Below are positions 1 to 7,260 of a stretch of DNA of 9,321 nucleotides, piece after piece. Positions within the stretch are counted from its first letter, which is position 1, and every line of letters begins with the position of its first letter. Origin of the DNA: Acidimicrobiaceae bacterium (GTDB lineage Bacteria; Actinomycetota; Acidimicrobiia; Acidimicrobiales; UBA8592); the NCBI GenBank assembly GCA_002715405.1, contig PAZD01000017.1, positions 17,934 to 27,254 on the forward strand, read 5' to 3'. The notes under the pieces are model-generated. The model saw only the letters and a program-made list of their open reading frames with translations. It searched no databases and was not told where the DNA came from. The translations under genes and the position numbers were made by a program.

Positions 1-1340
1 GGCTAACAGGTATTTTGGGGGCACTATCCGTCTTCTGTACCCCGATAAATCGCGGTCGCGTCCTGCAATTTATTTGCCATTTCTTCATCGCTATTGTTTC
101 GCATATTGGGCTGACATGGCCCTACCTTCGTAACTCAAAAAATTTCAACGTTGGAATCCATCGATCAGAATGGACATCTCCTTTAAGTGACTTCCTATCC
201 CATTGGGGAATTTTCCTTTCAATAGCCATAATTTTCTTTGCCGTAATTCTCATCGAAGGAAGAAAAGAAGATGGAAAACATAACATAACAATCCATTTCC
301 TTCCTGCAGTTTTAAGAAAGAACATTTGGACTAGAACCTTTCTTGCAGGCTTACTAATAGGCCTTCTTGGACTTTGCGTGTGGTGGGTAAGTGCTGCTTT
401 CGCAATCACAATACTAGGAGGGCTTAGTACGTTACTTTTATCGGAGTACGAGTTTAGAAAACCACACCCAAAAATTGGAAATCTTTTTGCCTTAATTATG
501 TTTATGTTAGGTTTCGCAGTCGTTGGCGGACCTGAAATTATTACCGTTAACAACGATGTAGCCAGAATGAATACAGTCTTTAAGTTCTGGCTACAGGGTT
601 GGATTTTCTTTGCAGTTGGTTCGGCTTTCGCCGTGTACCAAATTGGAGCATATGTAAGAAGTTTGACGGCTGAAAATACAGTAAGGCCACCAATATCTTG
701 GATCACTGCAAAGCGTGTATGGGGCTTATTAACCGTCGTAATCATCTTGATCGGAATTACCTACCCGCTCTTAGCGACTAAACCGCGATTATCCACCCGA
801 TTTAATCCGCAATACAAAGGCCTAAACGGCATAGCATATCTCAACTACGAGCCGAGCATTACTCGTCGTGATTCAGGCTCAGGAGGACAAATATCAGAAG
901 TAGTAATTTCAGACGACCTACCACTTATCCAATGGCTGCGATCAAACGTCCCTGGGAGCCCAACTATCGTTGAATGGTCAGGCGAAAGTTATGACTGGAA
1001 CGGTCGCATAGCAAACCACACTGGCCTGCCGACCGTCCTTGGCTGGTCGTCGCATCAGTACCAACAACGCCAAGAGTACATCGGGCTAATCAACAAAAGA
1101 CGCTCCGACGTTCAGCTGTTCTTCACCGAATCTACCTTAGAAAGCATCTCCGACTTCCTCCTCACATACGAAGCAAAATACGTAATCCTAGGGACACAGG
1201 AACACCGTTTCGGAAATCCAGATATTCTAAAATCCATAGAAAATCATCCCGGTTTGCGAACGGTATTCAAATCTGGGAGGAATATAATTTTAGCTGTAGA
1301 AACAGAAGCGTTATGGGCCTACTCAAGCTATGTAAATTGA
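1..1340 (+). CDS. DUF2298 (Chlor_Arch_YYY-type) polytopic membrane protein, 5'-truncated by window edge
   Basis: The reading frame is open from the first complete codon (position 3) to TGA at 1338-1340, so about 445 C-terminal residues of a longer protein are present. The first start-like codon, TTG at 15, is internal and not the real start. Several hydrophobic membrane segments occupy roughly the first 250 residues. The segment NNDVARMNTVFKF (549-587), followed by a WLQGW stretch, is what I recognise as the signature of the DUF2298/YYY membrane family. The soluble C-terminal part carries GRIANHTGLPTVLGW (1002-1046) and a later KYVILG strand, also typical of this family. Such proteins resemble GT-C glycosyltransferases in layout and are thought to act in envelope glycan or lipid-linked sugar transfer, but their reaction is not established. 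The gene faces two further GT-C-like genes convergently, with only 15 nt to the next stop codon. Family call is firm; function is open. Confidence 0.85.
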   Translation, partial: LTGILGALSVFCTPINRGRVLQFICHFFIAIVSHIGLTWPYLRNSKNFNVGIHRSEWTSPLSDFLSHWGIFLSIAIIFFAVILIEGRKEDGKHNITIHFLPAVLRKNIWTRTFLAGLLIGLLGLCVWWVSAAFAITILGGLSTLLLSEYEFRKPHPKIGNLFALIMFMLGFAVVGGPEIITVNNDVARMNTVFKFWLQGWIFFAVGSAFAVYQIGAYVRSLTAENTVRPPISWITAKRVWGLLTVVIILIGITYPLLATKPRLSTRFNPQYKGLNGIAYLNYEPSITRRDSGSGGQISEVVISDDLPLIQWLRSNVPGSPTIVEWSGESYDWNGRIANHTGLPTVLGWSSHQYQQRQEYIGLINKRRSDVQLFFTESTLESISDFLLTYEAKYVILGTQEHRFGNPDILKSIENHPGLRTVFKSGRNIILAVETEALWAYSSYVN

Positions 1341-1355
1341 AAAAAGTCAAATGTG

Positions 1356-3458
1356 CTATTGGTCCCCGCGAAGAAAGTTACTTACCGTGGCACAGGCTTT
1401 GCCATAGGATGGTTTCTCCCCCCGACTGGGGAACGACTCTTTGAAATACTCTTTCCCCAATTCATAAATTTCTTTTTTGATGTACACCGAACCACTAAGT
1501 GAAGCTGGGCATTTACCGGATTTACTATCCCACGGCTCCCTATCCCAGATCCAGCTACCCCACGATGAAATTAGATCACCAAGTTCGCGAGGGCCGTTGA
1601 TCCCTGAATCAAATTCCGGAACCCACCACCATCGATGCTCGTATGGAATTTCCTCATATGTCCTAAACTCTCCTTCTAGAGCTATCCGGTCCCAATGAGG
1701 AACAAAGATAATGTCAGCAGTAGATGGGAAACTATCTTTACTGATAACCGCATATGACGACGTAGGGAAATCTCGAAGATACCACCCATAGGGCCAATAG
1801 ACATCGCTATCTATCCTTACTTCCAAATGCCTGCCAAAGTGCGTAAGAGAAAGTCGGTCAAGAGCTTCAAGATGGCCAGCCCACTCCGGAACTTCTGGAG
1901 TTGCTTGTCCTGCTTGGACGAACAATTCTTGTGGTTCTCCTCCTCGGAAATATGAACTATAGATACTTGTTACGGTGGAGTAACCTAAACCCAAAACAAT
2001 AAAGATCCCGAGGAAAAAAGTTGTCAGCCCTTTTCTTTTCCGATCCCAAATTGATTGAGCACCTATTGCCGCAAGAATAATTAACGGGAGAAGTATGTGA
2101 ATCATAAGCCACGGCATACGCTCGCCTGCCCAAGAATAGATAAGCAAACTTGCACATGCCCACCAAACGATTACCTGCCCAAAAAGATTAGGCTTACGAA
2201 TCACCGAAACTATGCCAACGCCAGCGAGTGCAATCGCGAGCCACTCGTATGCGAAAAGGAGAACAAGATAATACTGCCATCGGGAATCACCACGAACTGT
2301 CGCCTGCTCTCCTAACCAATACTCGAAGCCCGAAGTTAGGCCATTACGAATCGCGCCATGCGGCGCAGTTATAGATCCGGGCCCACCGAAATGTTGGAAA
2401 AACTGGGTAAACAGCGCTGTGAATAAAAATCCGGCAACGACAACACCCAAAATCCATCCAGTTGTTCTAGGAACACACAAGGATCTCAAAGTCGGAATCT
2501 CCGAAAACTGCACCCGAGAACGAGCAGTAAAACCTGCACATACGAATATGACTATTGCCAACGACATTCCATATGCACCTAACTTCAATAAAGTGGGAAC
2601 GTCTTTCTGCTCTCCAGGATTTGTTCCTATCCAGAGAAATACGGCGAACATCAATAAAATCCCACTAAGAAGAAATATCCGACGAATCGCTTCCTCTGGA
2701 ATCTTTTTGTTACTTATAGGTTGTAAGACCTTTGACTGGACACTGATCGTCCGGCGATTCACTCCCTCTATCAAAATTTCTCGTTTGAATTCCTTATAGT
2801 CTGGCTGAATATTCTTCCTTCTGTACTGGGAAAACGATGCTATAAAAAAATCCTGTGCAAGCAGAACCATTCCAAATGAACCAAAAATGAATACGGTGAG
2901 GAAGACGGACTCCTTCACGGCTAATCCCAGTACAAGCAAAATAAGCAACACCGAAGGATGCCATCGCTTCGGAGTAGCAAGAAGAGAAAATATTACAATT
3001 ACTGTCAAAAACGTAAGGAAAAGGAAGAAACTGTCTTCTCTTCCGAATCTGGAGAAATAGAGCATCGTCGGACTCACCAACAGCAGAGCCATAGCCATGG
3101 GCGTCCCTATGGGTCCAAGGTTTCGACGCCAGAACCATGGAAGCAGAACAACACCAATGCCCGATAAAGCGGGAAGCAGACGAGCAACACTATCGGATTG
3201 GCCAAACAACCAAAAGAAAGCTGCGTTTAGATAAAACCGAAGAGGCCCGTGATAAACGGGGTCATATCCTTTATAACTTCCGTCGAGGTATTGCAAAGAA
3301 AACCATGCATCAAGACTTTCGTCATGATGAAATGCTCTAATACCGAGATAAGACAATCGACTGAGAACAGCTACAGCAGAAAGAAAGACAGCGACATGCC
3401 GAATTCTTCTCCATATAGGAGAAAGGTGATCCTGCATTTCAGAAGTACTGTTCGTCAC
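1356..3458 (-). CDS. Agl23-like/TIGR03663 family membrane protein (GT-C glycosyltransferase fold)
   Basis: This 700-residue protein starts at GTG (3456-3458) and ends at TAG. It matches the TIGR03663 family (flippase activity-associated Agl23, related to GT39/PMT-type GT-C proteins). After a first membrane helix comes an extracytoplasmic loop with HHDES (residues 44-48), where D46 sits at the position of the GT-C catalytic or metal-binding acid. It is followed by YDPVYHGPL (65-73) and SRFGRED (136-142), the expected second acidic loop. About ten or more membrane segments follow. A basic, hydrophilic stretch at residues 211-260 interrupts them, and a soluble domain of about 180 residues closes the protein. 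Related proteins are linked to N-glycosylation or lipid-linked sugar handling in archaea; the substrate here is unknown. The GTG overlaps the TGA of the upstream 646-residue gene (GTGA), which suggests translational coupling. ATG at 3435-3437 is an alternative start, but no Shine-Dalgarno sequence precedes it. Confidence 0.87.
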   Translation of the reverse strand: MTNSTSEMQDHLSPIWRRIRHVAVFLSAVAVLSRLSYLGIRAFHHDESLDAWFSLQYLDGSYKGYDPVYHGPLRFYLNAAFFWLFGQSDSVARLLPALSGIGVVLLPWFWRRNLGPIGTPMAMALLLVSPTMLYFSRFGREDSFFLFLTFLTVIVIFSLLATPKRWHPSVLLILLVLGLAVKESVFLTVFIFGSFGMVLLAQDFFIASFSQYRRKNIQPDYKEFKREILIEGVNRRTISVQSKVLQPISNKKIPEEAIRRIFLLSGILLMFAVFLWIGTNPGEQKDVPTLLKLGAYGMSLAIVIFVCAGFTARSRVQFSEIPTLRSLCVPRTTGWILGVVVAGFLFTALFTQFFQHFGGPGSITAPHGAIRNGLTSGFEYWLGEQATVRGDSRWQYYLVLLFAYEWLAIALAGVGIVSVIRKPNLFGQVIVWWACASLLIYSWAGERMPWLMIHILLPLIILAAIGAQSIWDRKRKGLTTFFLGIFIVLGLGYSTVTSIYSSYFRGGEPQELFVQAGQATPEVPEWAGHLEALDRLSLTHFGRHLEVRIDSDVYWPYGWYLRDFPTSSYAVISKDSFPSTADIIFVPHWDRIALEGEFRTYEEIPYEHRWWWVPEFDSGINGPRELGDLISSWGSWIWDREPWDSKSGKCPASLSGSVYIKKEIYELGKEYFKESFPSRGEKPSYGKACATVSNFLRGDQ

Positions 3459-5395
3459 TTGTCATATTCTTTCAGCGTTTTATAGATTTGATAGTCGCCA
3501 ATGTCATAAACCAACGTTCCGAAACGATCTGAATATGAATTGCCTCCATCGATTCCCGAAAAATCATTGATGGAGAATAGGTTTCGTTCATATGGGCCAA
3601 GCACTATGTAGTCAATACTATAACGATGAATAATTTCACCAGATTTCTCTTTATCTTCGTATAGGGTTCTCAGGTCCTGATCGCGCGCATACCAATTGAC
3701 GCCGAGATCGTTAAGCCTTCCAGGAAAACCTGAAACAACGGACCGACCAGCCAAAGCTCGAACAGGATGGACATTCGTATTAGCACTAGCAAAAATTGCG
3801 TCAGGGTCGGTATTGTCTCTCACCCATTCACCTACCAAAACATCACTACCGGAGAGGTAATGAACTGGGTAGGGGTCTGAACTCCCTTCGAACGCCCGCC
3901 AAATATCTAATGTTCCGGATAATGAGAGAGTTATCACAAGTATTACTGAGAAAAATTTACCCATATTAGAGAAAAGAAACAAACGACTAAGAGTTTCGCC
4001 GACTAATGGAGCAGCCAGAAGAAGATAGAGAACTACATATTTGGCATTGTTTCCCGGCCAAAAGTGCCATATAGCTATATTCGGAATTATCAGAAATGCA
4101 TAAATGGGAAAGAAGCGGTAACCAAAGCGTTTAAAGGTAACCCATGTCCCTACCATTGCTAGAGGGATAAAAACCCCTGTATTCAAAAACCAAAAGTGAA
4201 CAAAATCAACTGGTGTTCTCTCCCATGATGACTTCCCTAACATCCAGAAAAAATGCCATTCATGGCCGTCACGCTGAGGAAGTTGCCAGATAAGCACAGG
4301 TAGACCTAGCAAAGTACTTGGCATAAAGAAGTAGATCCAAGTCTTTCTTCTCTCTAGAACCAACCACCCTAAAGCGACAAGAACAATCGCTCCGAAGGCG
4401 AATACATGAAAAACCGGAAGCAGTCCTGTAATGACCCCTGCAAATAAATATGTTCTTGGACTCTTTTTCTCTTTATTCATCCAAAGGAGCATTAGAACAA
4501 TAAGTACAGAAGAGAATCCGATGAGCGAAGGGCGTTGAGGGTACAAGAACCCTGTAACAGGGTTGTCAACCCAGTTTCTATCAAATCCATCAAAGGCATA
4601 GCTTCGCGGCAAGTTCCCAAGAACGGAAAGTCCATGATCTGGAATATCTTCAACAAAGAACCTATAAAGCGCTGATGTTCCGCCAGCAGTAGTAAAGACC
4701 AAGACCGCAAAAGCGGCACTTAACCGATTCGAACACAGCTTTTCACAAGCGATGAACATAATCGGAGGGAAAACTATTGCTAGAACTGCAGTAGATACTT
4801 CTAAAGCCCCCAGCAAACTTGACCCGAGAGGAATAAACATCGAAGAGAACCAATCCACACCGAAGTGATACGAGAAGCTTTCTCCAGCAGCTGTGGGAAG
4901 ATCAGGTGGAAAATTATCGGCGTAAGCAAACGAGGCAGCGTATGAAAGATGAGCTGACCAATCTCCATACACTGATAAGTGTCCGGCGGAAATCCCTCCA
5001 TCTTGAGTCTCCCCGAATGCATTTTGCATGATCCTGATTGAAATAACTGAACTGATGGCTAGAAGGCCAAAGATGGGTTTGGGACTTTCACCATTCATAA
5101 ATGGCAAAGAGGCCCGTCTTCGAAAATCAACAACGTCGTATTTAATACCGCCGATATTCGAAAAGAGTAAGGGGCCCGCTCCAGCGAAACCTAAAGCGAA
5201 AGTAATTAAGACCATAAGGCCGTTTACGCCCACAAGCCACGCAACTCCGAAACCTAGCAGCGAAACAACAACAGTCCCTATAACAACACCGAAGCATAAT
5301 CTTTCTTCAAGCCGCAAAGGAGTACCTGTAACGTACGTGAGGGAGAATCCTATAGCTACAAACCCACAAATAAAAAAAACAATAAGAAGATTCAC
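3455..5395 (-). CDS. Large polytopic membrane protein, probable GT-C-like glycosyltransferase
   Basis: This 646-residue protein starts at GTG (5393-5395) behind AGAAGG with 7-nt spacing and ends in TGA overlapping the next gene's GTG. It has two or three N-terminal membrane helices, then a short soluble linker. A conserved-looking loop contains GDWSAHL (about 144-150) and SYHFGVDW (about 175-182), a plausible GT-C first-loop acidic site (D145). Around ten more hydrophobic segments follow, including a WPGNNAKYV loop near residue 445. The C-terminal soluble domain has GEWVRDNTDPDAIF (about 520-533), a GR..VSGFPGR segment and DYIVLGPYE near 593-601. That domain follows the same order of elements as the end of the DUF2298 protein at the left of the window (a 'LR or VR..PGSP' turn, a 'GLP or GFP' segment and a 'Y(V/I)(I/V)LG' strand). 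I do not recognise a named family, so envelope glycan transfer is inferred from fold and neighbours. Confidence 0.8.
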   Translation of the reverse strand: MNLLIVFFICGFVAIGFSLTYVTGTPLRLEERLCFGVVIGTVVVSLLGFGVAWLVGVNGLMVLITFALGFAGAGPLLFSNIGGIKYDVVDFRRRASLPFMNGESPKPIFGLLAISSVISIRIMQNAFGETQDGGISAGHLSVYGDWSAHLSYAASFAYADNFPPDLPTAAGESFSYHFGVDWFSSMFIPLGSSLLGALEVSTAVLAIVFPPIMFIACEKLCSNRLSAAFAVLVFTTAGGTSALYRFFVEDIPDHGLSVLGNLPRSYAFDGFDRNWVDNPVTGFLYPQRPSLIGFSSVLIVLMLLWMNKEKKSPRTYLFAGVITGLLPVFHVFAFGAIVLVALGWLVLERRKTWIYFFMPSTLLGLPVLIWQLPQRDGHEWHFFWMLGKSSWERTPVDFVHFWFLNTGVFIPLAMVGTWVTFKRFGYRFFPIYAFLIIPNIAIWHFWPGNNAKYVVLYLLLAAPLVGETLSRLFLFSNMGKFFSVILVITLSLSGTLDIWRAFEGSSDPYPVHYLSGSDVLVGEWVRDNTDPDAIFASANTNVHPVRALAGRSVVSGFPGRLNDLGVNWYARDQDLRTLYEDKEKSGEIIHRYSIDYIVLGPYERNLFSINDFSGIDGGNSYSDRFGTLVYDIGDYQIYKTLKEYDK

Positions 5396-5402
5396 ATTTA
5401 TG

Positions 5403-5408
5403 CCTTCT
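5403..5408 (-). promoter_or_regulatory. Shine-Dalgarno sequence fixing the GTG start of the 646-residue membrane protein
   Basis: The minus strand reads AGAAGG, seven nucleotides before GTG at 5395-5393. This supports that start and excludes the nearby ATG (5397-5395), which is in another frame and runs straight into TGA. Confidence 0.7.
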
Positions 5409-5448
5409 AAATGTGGCTACAAGGGGCCATTATGCCAGCTATCGAAGA

Positions 5449-6357
5449 TCATTGGGGTAGATACCTCCCGCATACCGGCCATGGGAACCAACTATTAAGG
5501 TGGTAGAGATACCTTGCTCGCGCATCTTGTTCTTCAGGAGGTGCTTTTGACGGATCCCCCTCACCTCCCACTCCTACCCAAGTAATTAGATCGAACTGAT
5601 AGGCTCCGAAGTATCCGTTTCCTGTTGAAATGTCATATTGTTCCGTTGATTCACAGAAACGAAGCTTTCGCCATTGCTCATCTGTAGGTTCAACATAACC
5701 ATTCTGCGCTTTCAACACGTTTGCAGATGCATGAATCTGCGCTATCTCAACAACATATTCAGCCCGACGGATCCCATCTTCAGCCTGGGAACGTTTCTGC
5801 TTCTCTACAAGAATGGCAACTAAAACATCGTCAATTTGAGTTACAAGCTCAAGCCCAGCAACTGATGCGTTATCTCTCATTTCTGCATAGACCTTTGACT
5901 GTTTTTCGACAGCATCAACTGTTTCCAAGAGAATTGCTCTACGAAAAGAAAGATCTCCAACACTGTCTGCTCCCAATAGATAGGCTGCGCTGCTCATCGG
6001 ATCTCCACCCATATACGCTTCAATAGCGAGCTCTCTCGCCATATCTTCAGCTTCTTTCATTTCAAGGAGAAACGAAATTTCAAGCGCCTCTTCTTTATCT
6101 TCCGCCCGAAGAAGACTGCTCAATTCTCGTTCTTTTTCCTCGATCATCTCTTCAACTGATACAAATTTCGCTTCAGCTTCTGTCAATTCAAGTAATGCCG
6201 CCTCTAAGTCATCCCAAGGAGGCCCACCATTTTGTTTCATTGCAATTGATGCAGAAGACTGGGCAAGAAAAACTATGCATAGCAAGAGAGAAACGATCAC
6301 AAACGACCGATTCCGGCGCGGCAACGGCCATTTCGAATATCCGAGGTCTTTCCCCAT
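5449..6357 (-). CDS. Secreted coiled-coil protein with C-terminal Rpf/transglycosylase-like domain
   Basis: I place the start at ATG 6355-6357 (302 residues), not at the frame's upstream start at 6474. The shorter form begins with a proper export signal: a basic patch (RRNR, residues 14-17), a hydrophobic core at about 18-32 and an AQSSASIA cleavage-like stretch. The extra 39 residues would overlap the divergent gene and bury the signal. Residues about 48-112 and 140-212 are rich in Glu, Lys, Leu and Ala and look like two coiled-coil arms. Between them is a YMGGDP..AAYLLGADS linker, reminiscent of the PcsB/CwlO/RipC-type regulatory region. The C-terminal 75 residues form an Rpf-like domain: W..L..CES with C235 and candidate catalytic E236, then STGNGYFGAYQF, and a closing WPVCG whose C296 would pair with C235. 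Rpf proteins are lysozyme-like hydrolases of the peptidoglycan glycan strand. It is probably exported and acts in wall remodelling. It is the first gene of the minus-strand run, 53 nt ahead of the next. Confidence 0.85.
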   Translation of the reverse strand: MGKDLGYSKWPLPRRNRSFVIVSLLLCIVFLAQSSASIAMKQNGGPPWDDLEAALLELTEAEAKFVSVEEMIEEKERELSSLLRAEDKEEALEISFLLEMKEAEDMARELAIEAYMGGDPMSSAAYLLGADSVGDLSFRRAILLETVDAVEKQSKVYAEMRDNASVAGLELVTQIDDVLVAILVEKQKRSQAEDGIRRAEYVVEIAQIHASANVLKAQNGYVEPTDEQWRKLRFCESTEQYDISTGNGYFGAYQFDLITWVGVGGEGDPSKAPPEEQDARARYLYHLNSWFPWPVCGRYLPQ

Positions 6358-6392
6358 TGTCCAGTGGTAGCCGATGAACCCACATATTCGCA

Positions 6393-6420
6393 AATATAGA
6401 ATCTGGCTATCTATAAGCAA
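6393..6420 (-). promoter_or_regulatory. Candidate promoter for the minus-strand Rpf/membrane-protein run
   Basis: On the minus strand TTGCTT (6420-6415) and TATATT (6398-6393) are separated by 16 nt, resembling a vegetative -35/-10 pair. The -10 matches 5 of 6 consensus bases; the -35 matches only 3 of 6. Transcription would begin near 6386, giving a leader of about 29 nt before ATG 6357. It lies in the 93-nt divergent region, which must also hold the promoter for the plus-strand operon. On that strand only weak candidates appear (TATAGA at 6395-6400, TATAAG at 6412-6417), without a good -35. Confidence 0.3.
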
Positions 6421-6450
6421 GATGTTCCTGCTGCCGCTACCGTTCATTTT

Positions 6451-7260
6451 GTGCCAGAAGGACACACTATCCACCGTTTAGCCGCTGATCTAGAAAAAGA
6501 TCTCTGCAATCAACAAGTGACGGCTTTTTCTCCACAAGGACGTTTCTCCGATGGGGCTTCACTAATAGATGGTATTCAGCTGCTTCAAAGCGCAGCGTGG
6601 GGTAAGCATCTCTTCTGTTGGTGGGAGAATGGATGCATCCTCCATATTCATCTCGGGCTAATTGGAAAGCTTCGCAGATTCGACGCCCAACATGAACCGT
6701 CTGACACAATAAGGCTTCGTCTGGAAACTACATCAATAGCTTGGCAACTTACTGGGCCCCAGACATGCGCAATTATAGATGAAGATGAGTGGTCGCACCG
6801 TATTTCAAAACTCGGCCCGGATCCACTACGACTTGGCAAACGAGGCAAGAAACAATTCAGGGAAAAAATCTTGAATACGTCAACCTCACTTGGCGTTGCT
6901 CTTTTGAATCAACAAATTATTGCTGGAATTGGTAATGTCTATCGTTCAGAAATTCTGTTTATGACGGGTATACGACCTGATGTGACAGGAAAAGAATTAA
7001 CCCCCTCTAAAGCGGACGAAATTTGGGATACAGCCGTCGTTCTTCTTCGTAAAGGGAAGGACTGGAACCGGATTGTGACCATAACTCCTAAAGATCATGG
7101 CGGAAATGTAACGAGAAAAACACTAAAGGAGAACGCCTTATACGCATACAAACGAAGCAGCTTGCCTTGTAGGAGGTGCAGTGGATTAATTACTCAGAGT
7201 ACTTCTGCTGGAAGATCCATTTGGTACTGTCCTTCATGTCAGAAAGGGCCAAATGCCTGA
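6451..7260 (+). CDS. nei: Fpg/Nei-family DNA glycosylase/AP lyase (endonuclease VIII, actinobacterial Nei1-like)
   Basis: This 269-residue base-excision repair enzyme removes oxidised bases, typically pyrimidines for Nei, and cleaves the abasic site by lyase chemistry. The start is GTG 6451, because the protein must begin M-P-E: P2 is the Schiff-base nucleophile after Met removal and E3 is the catalytic acid. K52 lies in GKHLF, the conserved beta-strand lysine. The helix-two-turn-helix is NQQIIAGIGNVYRSE (153-167) with N162. The C-terminal zinc finger has C240, C243, C260 and C263, with R255 in its hairpin. The opening MPEGHTIHRLA and the wording throughout match the actinobacterial Nei1 group (as in M. 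tuberculosis Rv2464c) better than Fpg/MutM. All key residues are present and length is normal. There is no obvious Shine-Dalgarno sequence before the GTG. It is the first gene of the plus-strand run, and its last 8 nt overlap the ferrochelatase gene. Confidence 0.93.
   Translation: MPEGHTIHRLAADLEKDLCNQQVTAFSPQGRFSDGASLIDGIQLLQSAAWGKHLFCWWENGCILHIHLGLIGKLRRFDAQHEPSDTIRLRLETTSIAWQLTGPQTCAIIDEDEWSHRISKLGPDPLRLGKRGKKQFREKILNTSTSLGVALLNQQIIAGIGNVYRSEILFMTGIRPDVTGKELTPSKADEIWDTAVVLLRKGKDWNRIVTITPKDHGGNVTRKTLKENALYAYKRSSLPCRRCSGLITQSTSAGRSIWYCPSCQKGPNA

Noticed and set aside
122..745. Minus-strand open frame of 207 codons inside the DUF2298 gene
   Set aside because: It lies entirely antisense to a clear membrane-protein gene, has no recognisable domain, and has the composition expected of a reverse-strand shadow.
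1341..1355. Possible bidirectional terminator between the convergent genes
   Set aside because: The only pairing is four AT-rich base pairs around an A-run; there is no GC-rich stem followed by a T-tract.
5028..5498. Plus-strand open frame of 156 codons opposite the 646-residue gene
   Set aside because: It is antisense to the N-terminal membrane region and crosses into the Rpf-domain gene. The Pro/Thr/Lys-rich translation is typical of a shadow frame.
6358..6450. Small regulatory RNA, riboswitch or operator in the divergent intergenic region
   Set aside because: At 93 nt it can hold two promoters, and I see no convincing dyad or conserved RNA fold beyond a short ATAG/CTAT pairing.
6358..6474. 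Longer 341-residue form of the Rpf-domain protein starting at 6474
   Set aside because: It would overlap the start of nei, and its 39 extra residues precede a complete signal peptide. ATG 6357 gives a normal exported protein.
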